DNA from: Candidatus Pacearchaeota archaeon
Lineage (GTDB): Archaea; Nanoarchaeota; Nanoarchaeia; Pacearchaeales; GW2011-AR1
Assembly (NCBI GenBank): GCA_002686195.1
Contig: NZAS01000035.1
Location: forward strand, 1 to 37,283
Length of the DNA stretch: 37,283 bases
Direction of reading: 5' to 3'
Numbering within the stretch: the first letter of the stretch is position 1; each line of letters starts with the position of its first letter. The position numbers and the translations under genes were made by a program. Shown piece after piece: positions 1 through 7,815 of the stretch. Below the pieces are notes generated by a model. It saw nothing but the letters and a program-made list of their open reading frames with translations. It ran no database searches and was not told where the DNA came from.

Positions 1-1152
1 GTAATAATCCACATGTTCCTGACCGTGTTTTCTTGCGCAATATTTTGGGATAGATGCCATGGGTCCAGGTCTAAATAGTGCAATTCCAGCAACAATGTCA
101 TTGAAGCTATCTACTCCAATTTCTTGCATGGTTTTTTGCATCCCTCGTTCTTCGCACTGAAATACACCTATTAAGTTTCCAGATCTATATAATTCAAATG
201 TTTTGTCATCATCTAGGGGGAGATTCTCTATGTCTATATCTATATTTTCAAATTTCTTAATATATTTAAGTGCCAATGACACAACAGACAGTGTGCTCAG
301 TGCAAGTATGTCAAATTTTATTAACCCAAGATATTCTAAATCTTCATTTGCGTATTGGGTTGCAAGATCTCTCGTTCCATCTTTCTTTGTCTTAGCAAGC
401 CTCATTGGAGCTATACTAGCTAGCGGGGTGTCTGATACAACAATCCCTGCAGCATGGACTCCATACGAACTAAGTAGCCCCTCAAGGGTTTTTGCATACT
501 CTATCAACTCAGGGTATTTGTCTATGTGTCCTCTAAATTCTTTACAATTATTGTAAGCATCCATGAAATTTTTAACAACTACCTGTTTTCCGTCTTCTCC
601 CCTTACTTTTATAAAGGCGCCCTTTTGTTCAGGAAGAGAATCAATAATCTGTCTTACAAGTGCGTTATTGTCCTTCACATACTCATCTTTTCCTTTACTG
701 AAAGACCCTGCAAGATCTAAGGCTTTCACTGCTCTCGTTATAAAGCTTTTGAATTTTAAAGAATTATATGTCCCTATATTTCCAACGTTTTCTCTTCCGT
801 ATTTATCTATGATATAATCGTAGATCTCACCGCGACGCTCATACTCAAAGTCAACATCGATATCTGGAAAACCAGCTCGGGCAAATATTCTGCGACTTGG
901 CAAGAAATCCCCTGTTGGTTTTCCAGAAGTCATACCAATAGCATATGCCAGCCATGAATTTATCTTGTTGGAAGTTCCGCAGGAACTGCTTGACTTCCAT
1001 ATTTTATAGAATGATTCTAAAAGAGTCTCACCAGATGCTGCAAATTCCTTAATAAGGACCTTAATTTCGTCCTTGCATTGGTCAACAAGAGACTTGTTTT
1101 CAACTGCATCTAGAAGTTCTTTTGCTATTTTTTTTATACGGTCTTCTATCAT
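1..1152 (-). CDS. dnaE: DNA polymerase III alpha subunit, catalytic (palm) part; 3' end beyond window
   Basis: Replicative C-family DNA polymerase, catalytic half. The minus frame is open from an ATG at 1152 to the window edge (384 codons). It carries PDIDVDF at residues 96-102, whose first two Asp match the catalytic pair of bacterial PolC/DnaE, then GVHAAGIVVS near 230, KFDILAL with the third catalytic Asp near 281, a GVFQCEERGM motif and a FRPGPM motif. All catalytic Asp are therefore present. The first 95 residues have no counterpart I recognise in canonical DnaE, where the catalytic PDxD follows closely after the RFL motif. The frame is the same as that of the upstream PHP gene, separated only by TAG and three codons, and no Shine-Dalgarno sequence precedes this ATG. 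It may be a separately translated subunit, a readthrough product, or the second half of a gene broken by one mutation. Family assignment is very secure; the start is uncertain. Confidence 0.9.
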   Translation of the reverse strand, partial: MIEDRIKKIAKELLDAVENKSLVDQCKDEIKVLIKEFAASGETLLESFYKIWKSSSSCGTSNKINSWLAYAIGMTSGKPTGDFLPSRRIFARAGFPDIDVDFEYERRGEIYDYIIDKYGRENVGNIGTYNSLKFKSFITRAVKALDLAGSFSKGKDEYVKDNNALVRQIIDSLPEQKGAFIKVRGEDGKQVVVKNFMDAYNNCKEFRGHIDKYPELIEYAKTLEGLLSSYGVHAAGIVVSDTPLASIAPMRLAKTKKDGTRDLATQYANEDLEYLGLIKFDILALSTLSVVSLALKYIKKFENIDIDIENLPLDDDKTFELYRSGNLIGVFQCEERGMQKTMQEIGVDSFNDIVAGIALFRPGPMASIPKYCARKHGQEHVDYY

Positions 1153-1161
1153 AAATTTATA

Positions 1162-2475
1162 CTAAACAAAAAAGTCAGACTCCTTAATAAATTTCTCACT
1201 AGAAAACCCTAAAAACCTCTCCCACAGAAGTCCCATATCAATAACATCTGGGCCATAGCTTATCCCTAAACATCGCAGTAAAATAGACCCAAATCCACTG
1301 CCTCTTCCTGCTCCCACCATAATCCCATTGTCCTTAGCCCACTTAATGTAGTCCTGAACAATTAAAAAATACGTAGAGAAATCATACCCATTATTATCAA
1401 GAGCAACTTTAACGTCCTTAAGCTCTGTATTTAGTCTGTCGATATGAGGCTGACTATTTCCTAGATTTAAATCATCCAACCCCTTCCTTGCAACTGAACA
1501 AAGATACCCATATGAATTGGAAAACTCTTTTGGAATATCAAACTTCGGCAATCTCATGACTCCACCAAAATTTCTTTCAAATGATGTGACATCAATTTTA
1601 TCTACAATTTCATTTGTATTTGTTAATGCGTGTGGGATGTCGCTAAATACCTCAAGCATCTCATGAGCCTCTTTTAAATAAAATTCATTATAAGGAAAAT
1701 GAATTCTTTTATCATCACATATACATCTACTGGTAGACATACACATTAGGACTTCTTGAGATTTTCCATATTCTTTTTTTAGATAATGCACATCGTTTGA
1801 TGCTATGATTTTCGTGCCCGTATCCTCTGAAAGCTTTATTATATCTGGAATTATATACCTCTCTGCATCAATGCCGTGAAACATTACTTCAAGATAAAAG
1901 TCGTTTCCAAACAACTCCTTAAATAATCCAACTGACTTCTTTGCTTCATCGTATCTTCCGTGTAAAAGATTTGAATTAACCACGGACGAAAGACAGGCTG
2001 AACTGCCAATCAGACCAGAACTATGCCTCTCTAATAGTGCCATATCTATTCTTGGGTCATTGTAGAAACCGTCAACCCAACTAGATTCAGACAGAGCACA
2101 CAGGTTTTGATACCCTTCCCAGTTTTTTGCCAATAGAACCAAATGACGGTTTCCCCTCCGACCATCTGGCTGTAAATCTTTTGTTTTAGCGAATCTGTCG
2201 CGAGCTAAATAAAATTCACAACCCATAAGAGGGACTATTGGATCTGCTCCAAGCTGACCGTCGTCATATGTTTTGCGACACTCTTGCCAAAACTTAATTA
2301 ATCCACCGACAGAACCATGATCTGTAGCTCCTATAGACCTAAAACCCATCTGCCGGGCATTTTTTACAAATTCAGACATCTTATTTAGACCGTCAAACGT
2401 ACTATATTCGGTGTGACAGTGAATGTGAGTAAAATCTTTATTTTCTATTTTCTTAATCTTCTTCATATTTTTCAT
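1162..2475 (-). CDS. dnaE: DNA polymerase III alpha subunit, PHP and N-terminal palm part
   Basis: N-terminal part of a DnaE-like replicative polymerase, about 437 residues. The PHP domain opens with HIHCHTEYSTFDG, followed by ATDHGS, GCEFYLA, LVLLAKNWEGYQNL, a FHG motif and ASNDVHYL, which are the metal-ligand positions of the polymerase-associated PHP fold. Near residue 390 is GAGRGSGFGS, the start of the polymerase III palm, followed by LLWERFLG. In usual DnaE this leads within a few residues to the catalytic aspartates; here the ORF stops at TAG (1162-1164). I chose ATG 2475 over an in-frame TTG at 2478; ATG 2466 is also possible. It overlaps the end of the upstream small gene by about 23 nt, suggesting translational coupling. 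The protein cannot polymerise DNA alone because the catalytic Asp lie in the next ORF. Confidence 0.9.
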   Translation of the reverse strand: MKNMKKIKKIENKDFTHIHCHTEYSTFDGLNKMSEFVKNARQMGFRSIGATDHGSVGGLIKFWQECRKTYDDGQLGADPIVPLMGCEFYLARDRFAKTKDLQPDGRRGNRHLVLLAKNWEGYQNLCALSESSWVDGFYNDPRIDMALLERHSSGLIGSSACLSSVVNSNLLHGRYDEAKKSVGLFKELFGNDFYLEVMFHGIDAERYIIPDIIKLSEDTGTKIIASNDVHYLKKEYGKSQEVLMCMSTSRCICDDKRIHFPYNEFYLKEAHEMLEVFSDIPHALTNTNEIVDKIDVTSFERNFGGVMRLPKFDIPKEFSNSYGYLCSVARKGLDDLNLGNSQPHIDRLNTELKDVKVALDNNGYDFSTYFLIVQDYIKWAKDNGIMVGAGRGSGFGSILLRCLGISYGPDVIDMGLLWERFLGFSSEKFIKESDFFV

Positions 2476-2692
2476 CAAATTTCATATATCCGTCACAATC
2501 AATAACCATTTTATATGAACTTCCAGTTTTATATAACCTGTAATATCTCTCTTCCCCAAAAACTGACACACACGTCTTTGCTATAGGGTTTGTGCAATCT
2601 CCTGACATGCAGCTATTGCACAATGGCTGCATATCTCCATCTAACCCCATAGGAACATTGTTAAATGGAACTATCCTAACGTTATATTCCAT
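2453..2692 (-). CDS. small cysteine-rich protein of unknown function
   Basis: Seventy-nine residues, not recognised. Cysteines at positions 25, 28, 33 and 41 form a CxxC-x4-C-x7-C cluster that could bind zinc, with another Cys near 66 in a VIDCDGY segment. It lies 2 nt after the upstream gene, and its end overlaps the polymerase PHP gene, so it belongs to the replication operon. No signal peptide or membrane segment is seen. A metal-binding accessory role is only an inference. Confidence 0.7.
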   Translation of the reverse strand: MEYNVRIVPFNNVPMGLDGDMQPLCNSCMSGDCTNPIAKTCVSVFGEERYYRLYKTGSSYKMVIDCDGYMKFDEKYEED

Positions 2693-2694
2693 TA

Positions 2695-3264
2695 TTAACT
2701 TCTTTTAATAGAACTATCACTAGATGAATTGTTTGATTTTCCAGACGGAACGTTACCCGAATCTACATAATTGATATCATTACGAAATCGTCCAACGCTC
2801 ATTGAGTCATCTGAGTCCTGCCTATCTGCAGACCCACCAGGCTGAAGTTGACCTCCGGAAGAATAGTTTACACTAAAACTTTGAATTGGATCATCTCCTA
2901 TTGCTTTACTTGATGTGTCAACTTTAACATCTTCTCTTGCAGGAGATACGTCAACAGTATCAGAGGACATTATTTTTAATACATCTTCTACATCAGCTAT
3001 TACATCCTTTGCAACGCCACCCTTGCTATCAAACACTACGTCGTTATAACTACTTACATACCCCTTAGAGGACAAGAAATCCAAAACCTCTTTAAACATT
3101 GCAACCGGGAATGTGCCTACATTCTTACTTCCATTCTTTACTTTTAGTGCCAGATTGTCATCCTTGTAAAATAAAGAAAAATCTAATGCAAGATTCTTGT
3201 CATCCATTGGGTATTCATATGAAAATGAAATTAAAATATCATCGTTTTTTGTTGTTATTGGCAT
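2695..3264 (-). CDS. hypothetical protein with ordered N-terminus and Ser/Asp-rich tail
   Basis: A protein of 189 residues, not recognised. The first 90 residues look like a folded beta-rich domain with alternating hydrophobic and charged segments. From about 105 onward the sequence is low complexity (Ser, Asp, Gly, Lys) and probably disordered, ending in a serine-rich tail. This layout resembles phage DNA-binding accessory proteins that have acidic or flexible tails, but no motif proves it. The start is well supported: AAGGAGG lies about 6 nt before the ATG, the clearest ribosome binding site of the replication region. Neighbours are the primase fragment upstream and the polymerase downstream. 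Confidence 0.75.
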   Translation of the reverse strand: MPITTKNDDILISFSYEYPMDDKNLALDFSLFYKDDNLALKVKNGSKNVGTFPVAMFKEVLDFLSSKGYVSSYNDVVFDSKGGVAKDVIADVEDVLKIMSSDTVDVSPAREDVKVDTSSKAIGDDPIQSFSVNYSSGGQLQPGGSADRQDSDDSMSVGRFRNDINYVDSGNVPSGKSNNSSSDSSIKRS

Positions 3265-3269
3265 TAATG

Positions 3270-3276
3270 CCTCCTT
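3270..3276 (-). promoter_or_regulatory. strong Shine-Dalgarno site for the 2695-3264 gene
   Basis: On the minus strand this reads AAGGAGG and lies about five to six bases upstream of the ATG at 3264. It is a near-perfect anti-16S match and fixes the start of that gene. Most neighbours rely on overlaps with weak or no SD. Confidence 0.75.
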
Positions 3277-3278
3277 AA

Positions 3279-3695
3279 TTATCGAGAATATATTTTCTCA
3301 AATTTATCGTACTCTACAATCCCCGTCTCCCATAATGACTTCCAAAAGTCAATATTTTTATCAACCTCAGAATGATATGGATAAAGCTTCTTCCACCCAA
3401 CGCCACTAATTGCATGTTTTAAAAATTGGATATCAGAAAGATTTGACGCATTGGGTCTATTTACCTTATAATCATAAATGCATATAGATTTGTCGTCATA
3501 GAAATGCAATATAAAAGACGAAGATCCAAATCTGTGCCTCACCTCAACGTGTGATTCAATCATCCATGTTTTGGTGGGATCCTGATGCAAGTCTTCTTCC
3601 ATTTCTTTATTGATATCAGAAAAAGCGCCACCAAACTTTGACATTAGTGGGTTAGAAAAGTAAATAACTATATCATCATCTATTTCATCTAGCAT
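3279..3695 (-). CDS. hypothetical protein in replication operon
   Basis: A protein of 138 residues, not recognised. It has an acidic start (LDEIDDD), a central beta-like stretch around SSFILHFYDDKSICIYDY, and a C-terminal helical segment with several Trp. No membrane segment or signal peptide. Its ATG lies inside the last codons of the CHC2-like gene (11-nt overlap), implying coupled translation with that primase-like protein. A partner or effector role with the primase is possible but rests on position alone. Confidence 0.7.
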   Translation of the reverse strand: MLDEIDDDIVIYFSNPLMSKFGGAFSDINKEMEEDLHQDPTKTWMIESHVEVRHRFGSSSFILHFYDDKSICIYDYKVNRPNASNLSDIQFLKHAISGVGWKKLYPYHSEVDKNIDFWKSLWETGIVEYDKFEKIYSR

Positions 3696-4233
3696 AACTA
3701 TTCAATATCTCTGAATTTAACTCGTCCAAATCAGAGATGTCCTCAGAGATTATTATATCTTCCATTTTTTCCCAAATTGAGATTAAATCTGTGTTATTTT
3801 CAATATCCTGCATTCTTAATAAATTTCTTATTGATAAACTTAATTTTAAAAATTCACAATCAAACTCAACACCCTCATCATCTCCTATCTCTCCAGAAAT
3901 TTTATCTATTGCAATTTGCAATGCAATATCGTCTATATCTTGAAAGTCGTGAAAATCCTTGAGAGACTCTACAAATCCCTTGCCGCTCATGCACGAGTGC
4001 AGGGTTATTATGTTGCCTCCTATTTTTGAAGAATAGCAAAAGAAGTCCTGATACCCGTCTTTATCGTAAACAAAAAACGATGGTGTAGAATCGCTCCCCT
4101 TAACCTGAGGTAGTGGAGAATTGTATATGTAGCGATTGCCTGATCTTTTTTTGGGAGTAATCCCACGATTTGATAAATATTCGACTATTGAATTTTTATG
4201 AAGAATACCGCTAATAATGTCATCAACTATCAT
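3685..4233 (-). CDS. CHC2-type primase N-terminal domain protein lacking zinc ligands
   Basis: A protein of 182 residues resembling the N-terminal domain of DnaG-type primases. The order matches CHC2: a helix with IVEYLSNRGI, KKRSGNRYIYNSPL in place of the usual ligand-bearing CPFH segment, STPSFFV equivalent to TPSF, then FFCYSSKIGGNIITL equivalent to the FxCFGCGxxGDxIxF segment. Of the usual Cys/His zinc ligands only one Cys remains, and SPL stands where CPFH should be. The same loss occurs in some plasmid- and Bacteroides-type primase proteins. No TOPRIM domain follows, so catalytic primase activity must reside elsewhere or be absent. The stop overlaps the downstream gene, and the start overlaps the DnaB-like helicase stop by 4 nt (ATGA). 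Likely a helicase- or template-binding subunit. Confidence 0.75.
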   Translation of the reverse strand: MIVDDIISGILHKNSIVEYLSNRGITPKKRSGNRYIYNSPLPQVKGSDSTPSFFVYDKDGYQDFFCYSSKIGGNIITLHSCMSGKGFVESLKDFHDFQDIDDIALQIAIDKISGEIGDDEGVEFDCEFLKLSLSIRNLLRMQDIENNTDLISIWEKMEDIIISEDISDLDELNSEILNSYAR

Positions 4234-5699
4234 AGATCAAGCCATCCAAACTCATCACCTGAGCCACTGGTGTCATTCAATTCATCATCAAAATCTTGAT
4301 TTATTTTTTGCATAAAATCAATTGCATCATCAAGCTTTGAGTCACTGCTCGTAAAGTTATTAACTGCAGATGATTCAATTTTTGAAAATTCAGGATAATA
4401 ATCTAATATAGCATAGTTTTTATCGCCAAAAGTTTTCTTTCCATACCTAGCCTTAATGCAATATAGAAGCATCTTTCTGTTTGGCTCATCTAACGACGGC
4501 ATTTGAGCAAAAATATTATCAGAATCTGCAGAGTACTCGTGAGAACCCCTAAGGTCTTCTGACCCTGGAGTTTTGGACATGTCTTTATCGTTCTTTAACT
4601 TCTTAATGCCATCCCTTGTCAATTGCGCTGCAGATAATATTGCAAAATCATGCTCTTTCCCCATGGCTCTTAATTCTTTCAAAATATCGCCAATTGCCAA
4701 CCAGTTGTCACTTCCTGCATCTGGCTTAATATTTGCTATATAATCAATCACCACAACTGCAGGCTTGAAATATTTCAGTTTCCTCTCTATCGCCCGTTTA
4801 ATTTCAGATACGGTTGGTCGCGATTTTACATCCGCCCAAATAAACTTTTGATTAAACTTTTTTATAATATCGCCATGCGATTTTAGTATCTCCCAATCTT
4901 GATCTGTCAAAAGAGCTGGATTTGCAAGCTTGTTAAAATCAATCAACGTCTCTCTACTTAAAAATTTCTTGAAAATTTCTTCAAATGGCATCTCCAATGG
5001 CAGGAACATAACATTATGATTCTTTTTAAACAAGTTAAAAGCAATATTAAGCATCATTGTTGATTTGCCACCACCCACGTCTGCAACGGTAAGGGTTAGT
5101 GTACCGGGCTTAAATCCAACAACCATACATTCATCTATCTCAGACATACCACACTGAACTTTTTCCTCAGGGTTATTTGCCTTTTCATGAAGATCTTCAA
5201 TAAACCCGTCAAACACCTCTGCCGTGTCAAAGAAACTAAAATTACCCTCTTCTGAGGTAGATAATAGCTTAGATACTTCAATATTAAAATCTTCTAGTTT
5301 TTCCTCAAAATTTCCAGCATTGGAATCCTTAAGGTCTCCAAGCTTATCCTTAAATCTTCGTGTTAAATACTGATATTTAAGACTAATAACTACTGATTCA
5401 TAATCGTCGTATGGTATGTCGCAACTACTAATTGACTGAAAATCTGGAACATAGTTTACAAGTGCAGCTGACGATAACCCACATATATTCTTGCAAAAAT
5501 ATTCAAAATTAAAATCTGTTAATTTCTTATGGTTATCAAAAGACCAAAAGCAACTCTTGAAGATAATCACAGAAGACTCTTCTGTGAAATATTCCTCACT
5601 AACTCCAGCATCAATTGCTCTAACCATCAACTCGTTCGAATTAATAACTAAATTAAGAAATTTCGCTTCTATATTTTTTTCTAAATTACTACCTTTCAT
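4230..5699 (-). CDS. dnaB: DnaB-like replicative DNA helicase
   Basis: Replicative helicase of 489 residues, close to normal DnaB length. The N-terminal domain (about 5-120) has the helical pattern of DnaB, with a linker at about 150-185. The RecA-like domain carries Walker A as ADVGGGKST (207-215; bacterial DnaB often has ARPSMGKT here), LPLEMP near 232, Walker B VVVIDYI with Asp 318, and SAAQLTRDG near 355-363 matching the SQLSR sensor segment. PGSEDLRGSHEYSADSD follows, matching the segment leading to the arginine finger. It would unwind DNA ahead of the PolIII-like enzyme. It overlaps the CHC2-like gene (ATGA) and the loader gene (11 nt), a classic replisome order. The assignment is secure; direction of loading and partners are inferred from context. 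Confidence 0.93.
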   Translation of the reverse strand: MKGSNLEKNIEAKFLNLVINSNELMVRAIDAGVSEEYFTEESSVIIFKSCFWSFDNHKKLTDFNFEYFCKNICGLSSAALVNYVPDFQSISSCDIPYDDYESVVISLKYQYLTRRFKDKLGDLKDSNAGNFEEKLEDFNIEVSKLLSTSEEGNFSFFDTAEVFDGFIEDLHEKANNPEEKVQCGMSEIDECMVVGFKPGTLTLTVADVGGGKSTMMLNIAFNLFKKNHNVMFLPLEMPFEEIFKKFLSRETLIDFNKLANPALLTDQDWEILKSHGDIIKKFNQKFIWADVKSRPTVSEIKRAIERKLKYFKPAVVVIDYIANIKPDAGSDNWLAIGDILKELRAMGKEHDFAILSAAQLTRDGIKKLKNDKDMSKTPGSEDLRGSHEYSADSDNIFAQMPSLDEPNRKMLLYCIKARYGKKTFGDKNYAILDYYPEFSKIESSAVNNFTSSDSKLDDAIDFMQKINQDFDDELNDTSGSGDEFGWLDL

Positions 5700-6474
5700 G
5701 TTGACTCAAATCTATTAAAAATGTCCTCTCACCGTACAAAAGTTTTGGAATATATCGACCAACAATCGTACTTAAATTTTCCTTTTTAAACAAATCAAAT
5801 TCAAAACAAAATATACACGGTAAGTTTTTATGTATTCTGTGAGCTACTATCTTATCTATTGCAATGCCCTGCATCTTGTCTGGCTCGCAAAATATATCGT
5901 CCAGCACCAGCCAGTCTGAATTGTAATACAAGTTAGCATCATCAGACTTGTCAAATATATCACTCTTGACTTTTGACAACATCGCATAGTGATATCTATA
6001 TGCTCTATTAGAAGAAAATAACCTTCGCCAAATTGCTTCCTTTAAGATCAAAGAAGCAATCATGCTCCTTCCAAGTGGAGATGATCCGCTCTTTACGTTC
6101 TTACCTCTCTTTTCTCCATGAATGAAAACCATGTTTCCATCATTAAATCTTCTATCCATAATCGACTTCTTATTAAGCACTTTTCTGTCATTGCTTTTAA
6201 GTAAAATCGGAGAACCAAAACAAAATTCTGATATCTTAGAAAGAGCTATTGACGCAGAGTCTTTTGATATGATTTTTTCATTATTGCTATTTCCGGTAAA
6301 ATCGGAAAATTCCAAACTAGACAAACCACCTGGAATTACAGAGTGCTGATACCCCATGACTTCGGCAAGACACTTGCAGTAGCAAACACCATTTTCAGCG
6401 TCACAAAGATTATCGTGACATGACGATCTTAATCGCTTATAATATTTATCTATAAGATGCTCTAAATTTTTCAT
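5689..6474 (-). CDS. DnaC/IstB-like AAA+ helicase loader with N-terminal Cys cluster
   Basis: A protein of 261 residues. A Cys/His-rich segment lies at about 19-35 (CHDNLC, then CYCKC), a probable zinc site. The AAA+ region follows: FIHGEKRGK leads into GSSPLGRSMIASLI, a Walker-A-like loop in which the usual Lys after the last Gly is Arg, and LVLDDIF is a clear Walker B. The end (GRYIPKLLYGERTFLIDL) matches the sensor/arginine region of DnaC and IstB relatives. Location directly upstream of the DnaB-like gene, with overlapping ends, fits a loader placing the helicase on DNA. The stop is TAG followed directly by TAA. The altered Walker A Lys suggests weak or absent ATP hydrolysis, or use of the preceding GEKRGK loop. 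The family call rests on Walker B and context. Confidence 0.72.
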   Translation of the reverse strand: MKNLEHLIDKYYKRLRSSCHDNLCDAENGVCYCKCLAEVMGYQHSVIPGGLSSLEFSDFTGNSNNEKIISKDSASIALSKISEFCFGSPILLKSNDRKVLNKKSIMDRRFNDGNMVFIHGEKRGKNVKSGSSPLGRSMIASLILKEAIWRRLFSSNRAYRYHYAMLSKVKSDIFDKSDDANLYYNSDWLVLDDIFCEPDKMQGIAIDKIVAHRIHKNLPCIFCFEFDLFKKENLSTIVGRYIPKLLYGERTFLIDLSQHER

Positions 6475-6481
6475 AAAAACC

Positions 6482-6982
6482 CTAAGGATTAATGAGTATT
6501 GCTACATTATTACCGGATATTCTCCAGTTGTTATCGTCAATATCTATCGATTCTGATTGCAATGCTTCTATGATTTTATTTTTTGCCAAATCAGACCTCC
6601 CACGATACCTTCCTTTTAGCTTTATCTCAACAACTACTTCCATCTTTTTTTCTAAAAATCCAATGACCTTTTTAAGTTTTATTTTTTGATCGTGCTCGCC
6701 AATATTTAAACTTAAAAAAATCTTTTTTCTCTTCAAGTTCTTCTTGTTGTTTTTCTTCTTTATTTTTTGTTCATACTTATATTTTCCATAATCAATAAGC
6801 TTGCAAATTGGAACATCTGGCTTGTCGTTAACAACAATTACATCCAAATCTAAATCACTAGCCTTACTTAGAGCGTCTGCTCTTTCCACAACTCCGAAAT
6901 TCTCACCCCCTGAGCCAATAAGTACGACCTTGCTATTTTTTATTTGGTCATTCATTATTGGTCGATTTGACTTATGTTTCAT
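6482..6982 (-). CDS. infC: translation initiation factor IF-3 homologue
   Basis: A protein of 166 residues that aligns end to end with bacterial IF-3. The N-terminal domain has NDQIKNSKVVLIGSGGENFG, then ADALSKASDLDLDVIVV and VPICKLIDYGKYKYEQ (57-72), the IF-3 signature ending the N-domain. A Lys-rich linker follows, then the C-domain with EHDQKIKLKKVIGFLEK, GRYRGR and the terminal GNNVAILINP. IF-3 binds the 30S subunit, prevents premature 50S joining and checks the start codon and initiator tRNA. Here it sits inside a replication operon between the helicase loader and an unknown gene, not beside rpmI/rplT as in bacterial chromosomes. That suggests a viral copy that could bias initiation on phage mRNAs. 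The stop is TAG. Start ATG 6982 or Met10 are both possible. Confidence 0.95.
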   Translation of the reverse strand: MKHKSNRPIMNDQIKNSKVVLIGSGGENFGVVERADALSKASDLDLDVIVVNDKPDVPICKLIDYGKYKYEQKIKKKNNKKNLKRKKIFLSLNIGEHDQKIKLKKVIGFLEKKMEVVVEIKLKGRYRGRSDLAKNKIIEALQSESIDIDDNNWRISGNNVAILINP

Positions 6983-7815
6983 TGAAACTTCACCCTAATC
7001 TTATTCATAGATACTCCAAAATGATTCTTTAAATTCATTATTGCATCGTCTAATCCCAATTTGTTAAATTTGCTGGGATAAGGACTGTACTTATTTGTAA
7101 TGTCAATAATTTGATCTAATGTAAAAATTCCGCTCTTACATAACCTTAAAATGCCATCCTTTATGTAAGAAACAGATGCGTCAACAGACAAGCCCTGACC
7201 GGCTCTAAGGTAACCATAAACAATAATTATACCATACATTGATATAAATTTTTCTGGAGTTCCTCTATATGCAATGTCAAGAAGATCCTTAGTTATCTTG
7301 TTCTTCTTAATCATAGACCCTGCATCAAAATGCGATTCTCTAAGAGAGTTTATAAAAGTACTAATAGCCTGGGGGTGATTAATAAATTTAATTTGCCAAT
7401 GACTAAATTTCTCTATAACGTCGTATATGTATTTTCCAAAATACCATTCAATATAACCGTGTACAGCCTCATTTAAGTGATCTTCATCTACCTTCACATT
7501 ACTATTTATGAGATCAAATAATGTAGCCATCTCAAACATCCCATGTGCAATGGGGGTTGTTATTTCTTTAAGAAATATAGATCTATATTTGTCATGAATA
7601 CAGCTAAGAAAGTTTCTCTTGTTCCATTCTGAAACCGGTTTGCCACTATAAAATTTATTATTTGTATTTACTATCCATGCAGTTACATCATCGTCCTGCC
7701 CCGAATCTTTCGGTGTGGTTTGTGACTTTATGTTGCCTTTCTTCTTGGGCTGATTATTGAATTCTTTCTCTGTTTTACTAACAGATTCAGATAATATACT
7801 TTTTAAATCTTTCAT
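6979..7815 (-). CDS. hypothetical protein, mostly helical
   Basis: A protein of 278 residues, not recognised. The first 45 residues are rich in Lys, Gln, Ser and Asp and look disordered. The rest is a helical domain rich in aromatic residues (EWYFGKYIYDVIEKFSHW, GIIIVYGYLRAG), without a clear membrane segment. The C-terminal 60 residues (TLDQIIDITNKYSPYPSKF) resemble small helical recruiting domains but give no family. It is coupled to IF-3 downstream (overlap at 6979-6982) and to the SF2 helicase upstream (1-nt overlap), so it is co-expressed with replication and translation factors. Confidence 0.75.
   Translation of the reverse strand: MKDLKSILSESVSKTEKEFNNQPKKKGNIKSQTTPKDSGQDDDVTAWIVNTNNKFYSGKPVSEWNKRNFLSCIHDKYRSIFLKEITTPIAHGMFEMATLFDLINSNVKVDEDHLNEAVHGYIEWYFGKYIYDVIEKFSHWQIKFINHPQAISTFINSLRESHFDAGSMIKKNKITKDLLDIAYRGTPEKFISMYGIIIVYGYLRAGQGLSVDASVSYIKDGILRLCKSGIFTLDQIIDITNKYSPYPSKFNKLGLDDAIMNLKNHFGVSMNKIRVKFQ

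Noticed and set aside
203..817. Plus-strand ORFs over the left end
   Set aside because: They lie opposite an uninterrupted DNA polymerase frame on the minus strand and encode no recognisable protein.
1162..1164. Genome-wide TAG recoding (amber suppression) as the reason for the split polymerase
   Set aside because: IF-3, the helicase loader, the GT-A gene at 16279, two convergent genes and others end at TAG in places that fit their families, so TAG works as a stop here.
1100..1200. Intein or split intein at the polymerase interruption
   Set aside because: No Cys/Ser after an intein C-terminal HN, no block A or B motifs, and the two ORFs are separated by only 12 nt including the stop.
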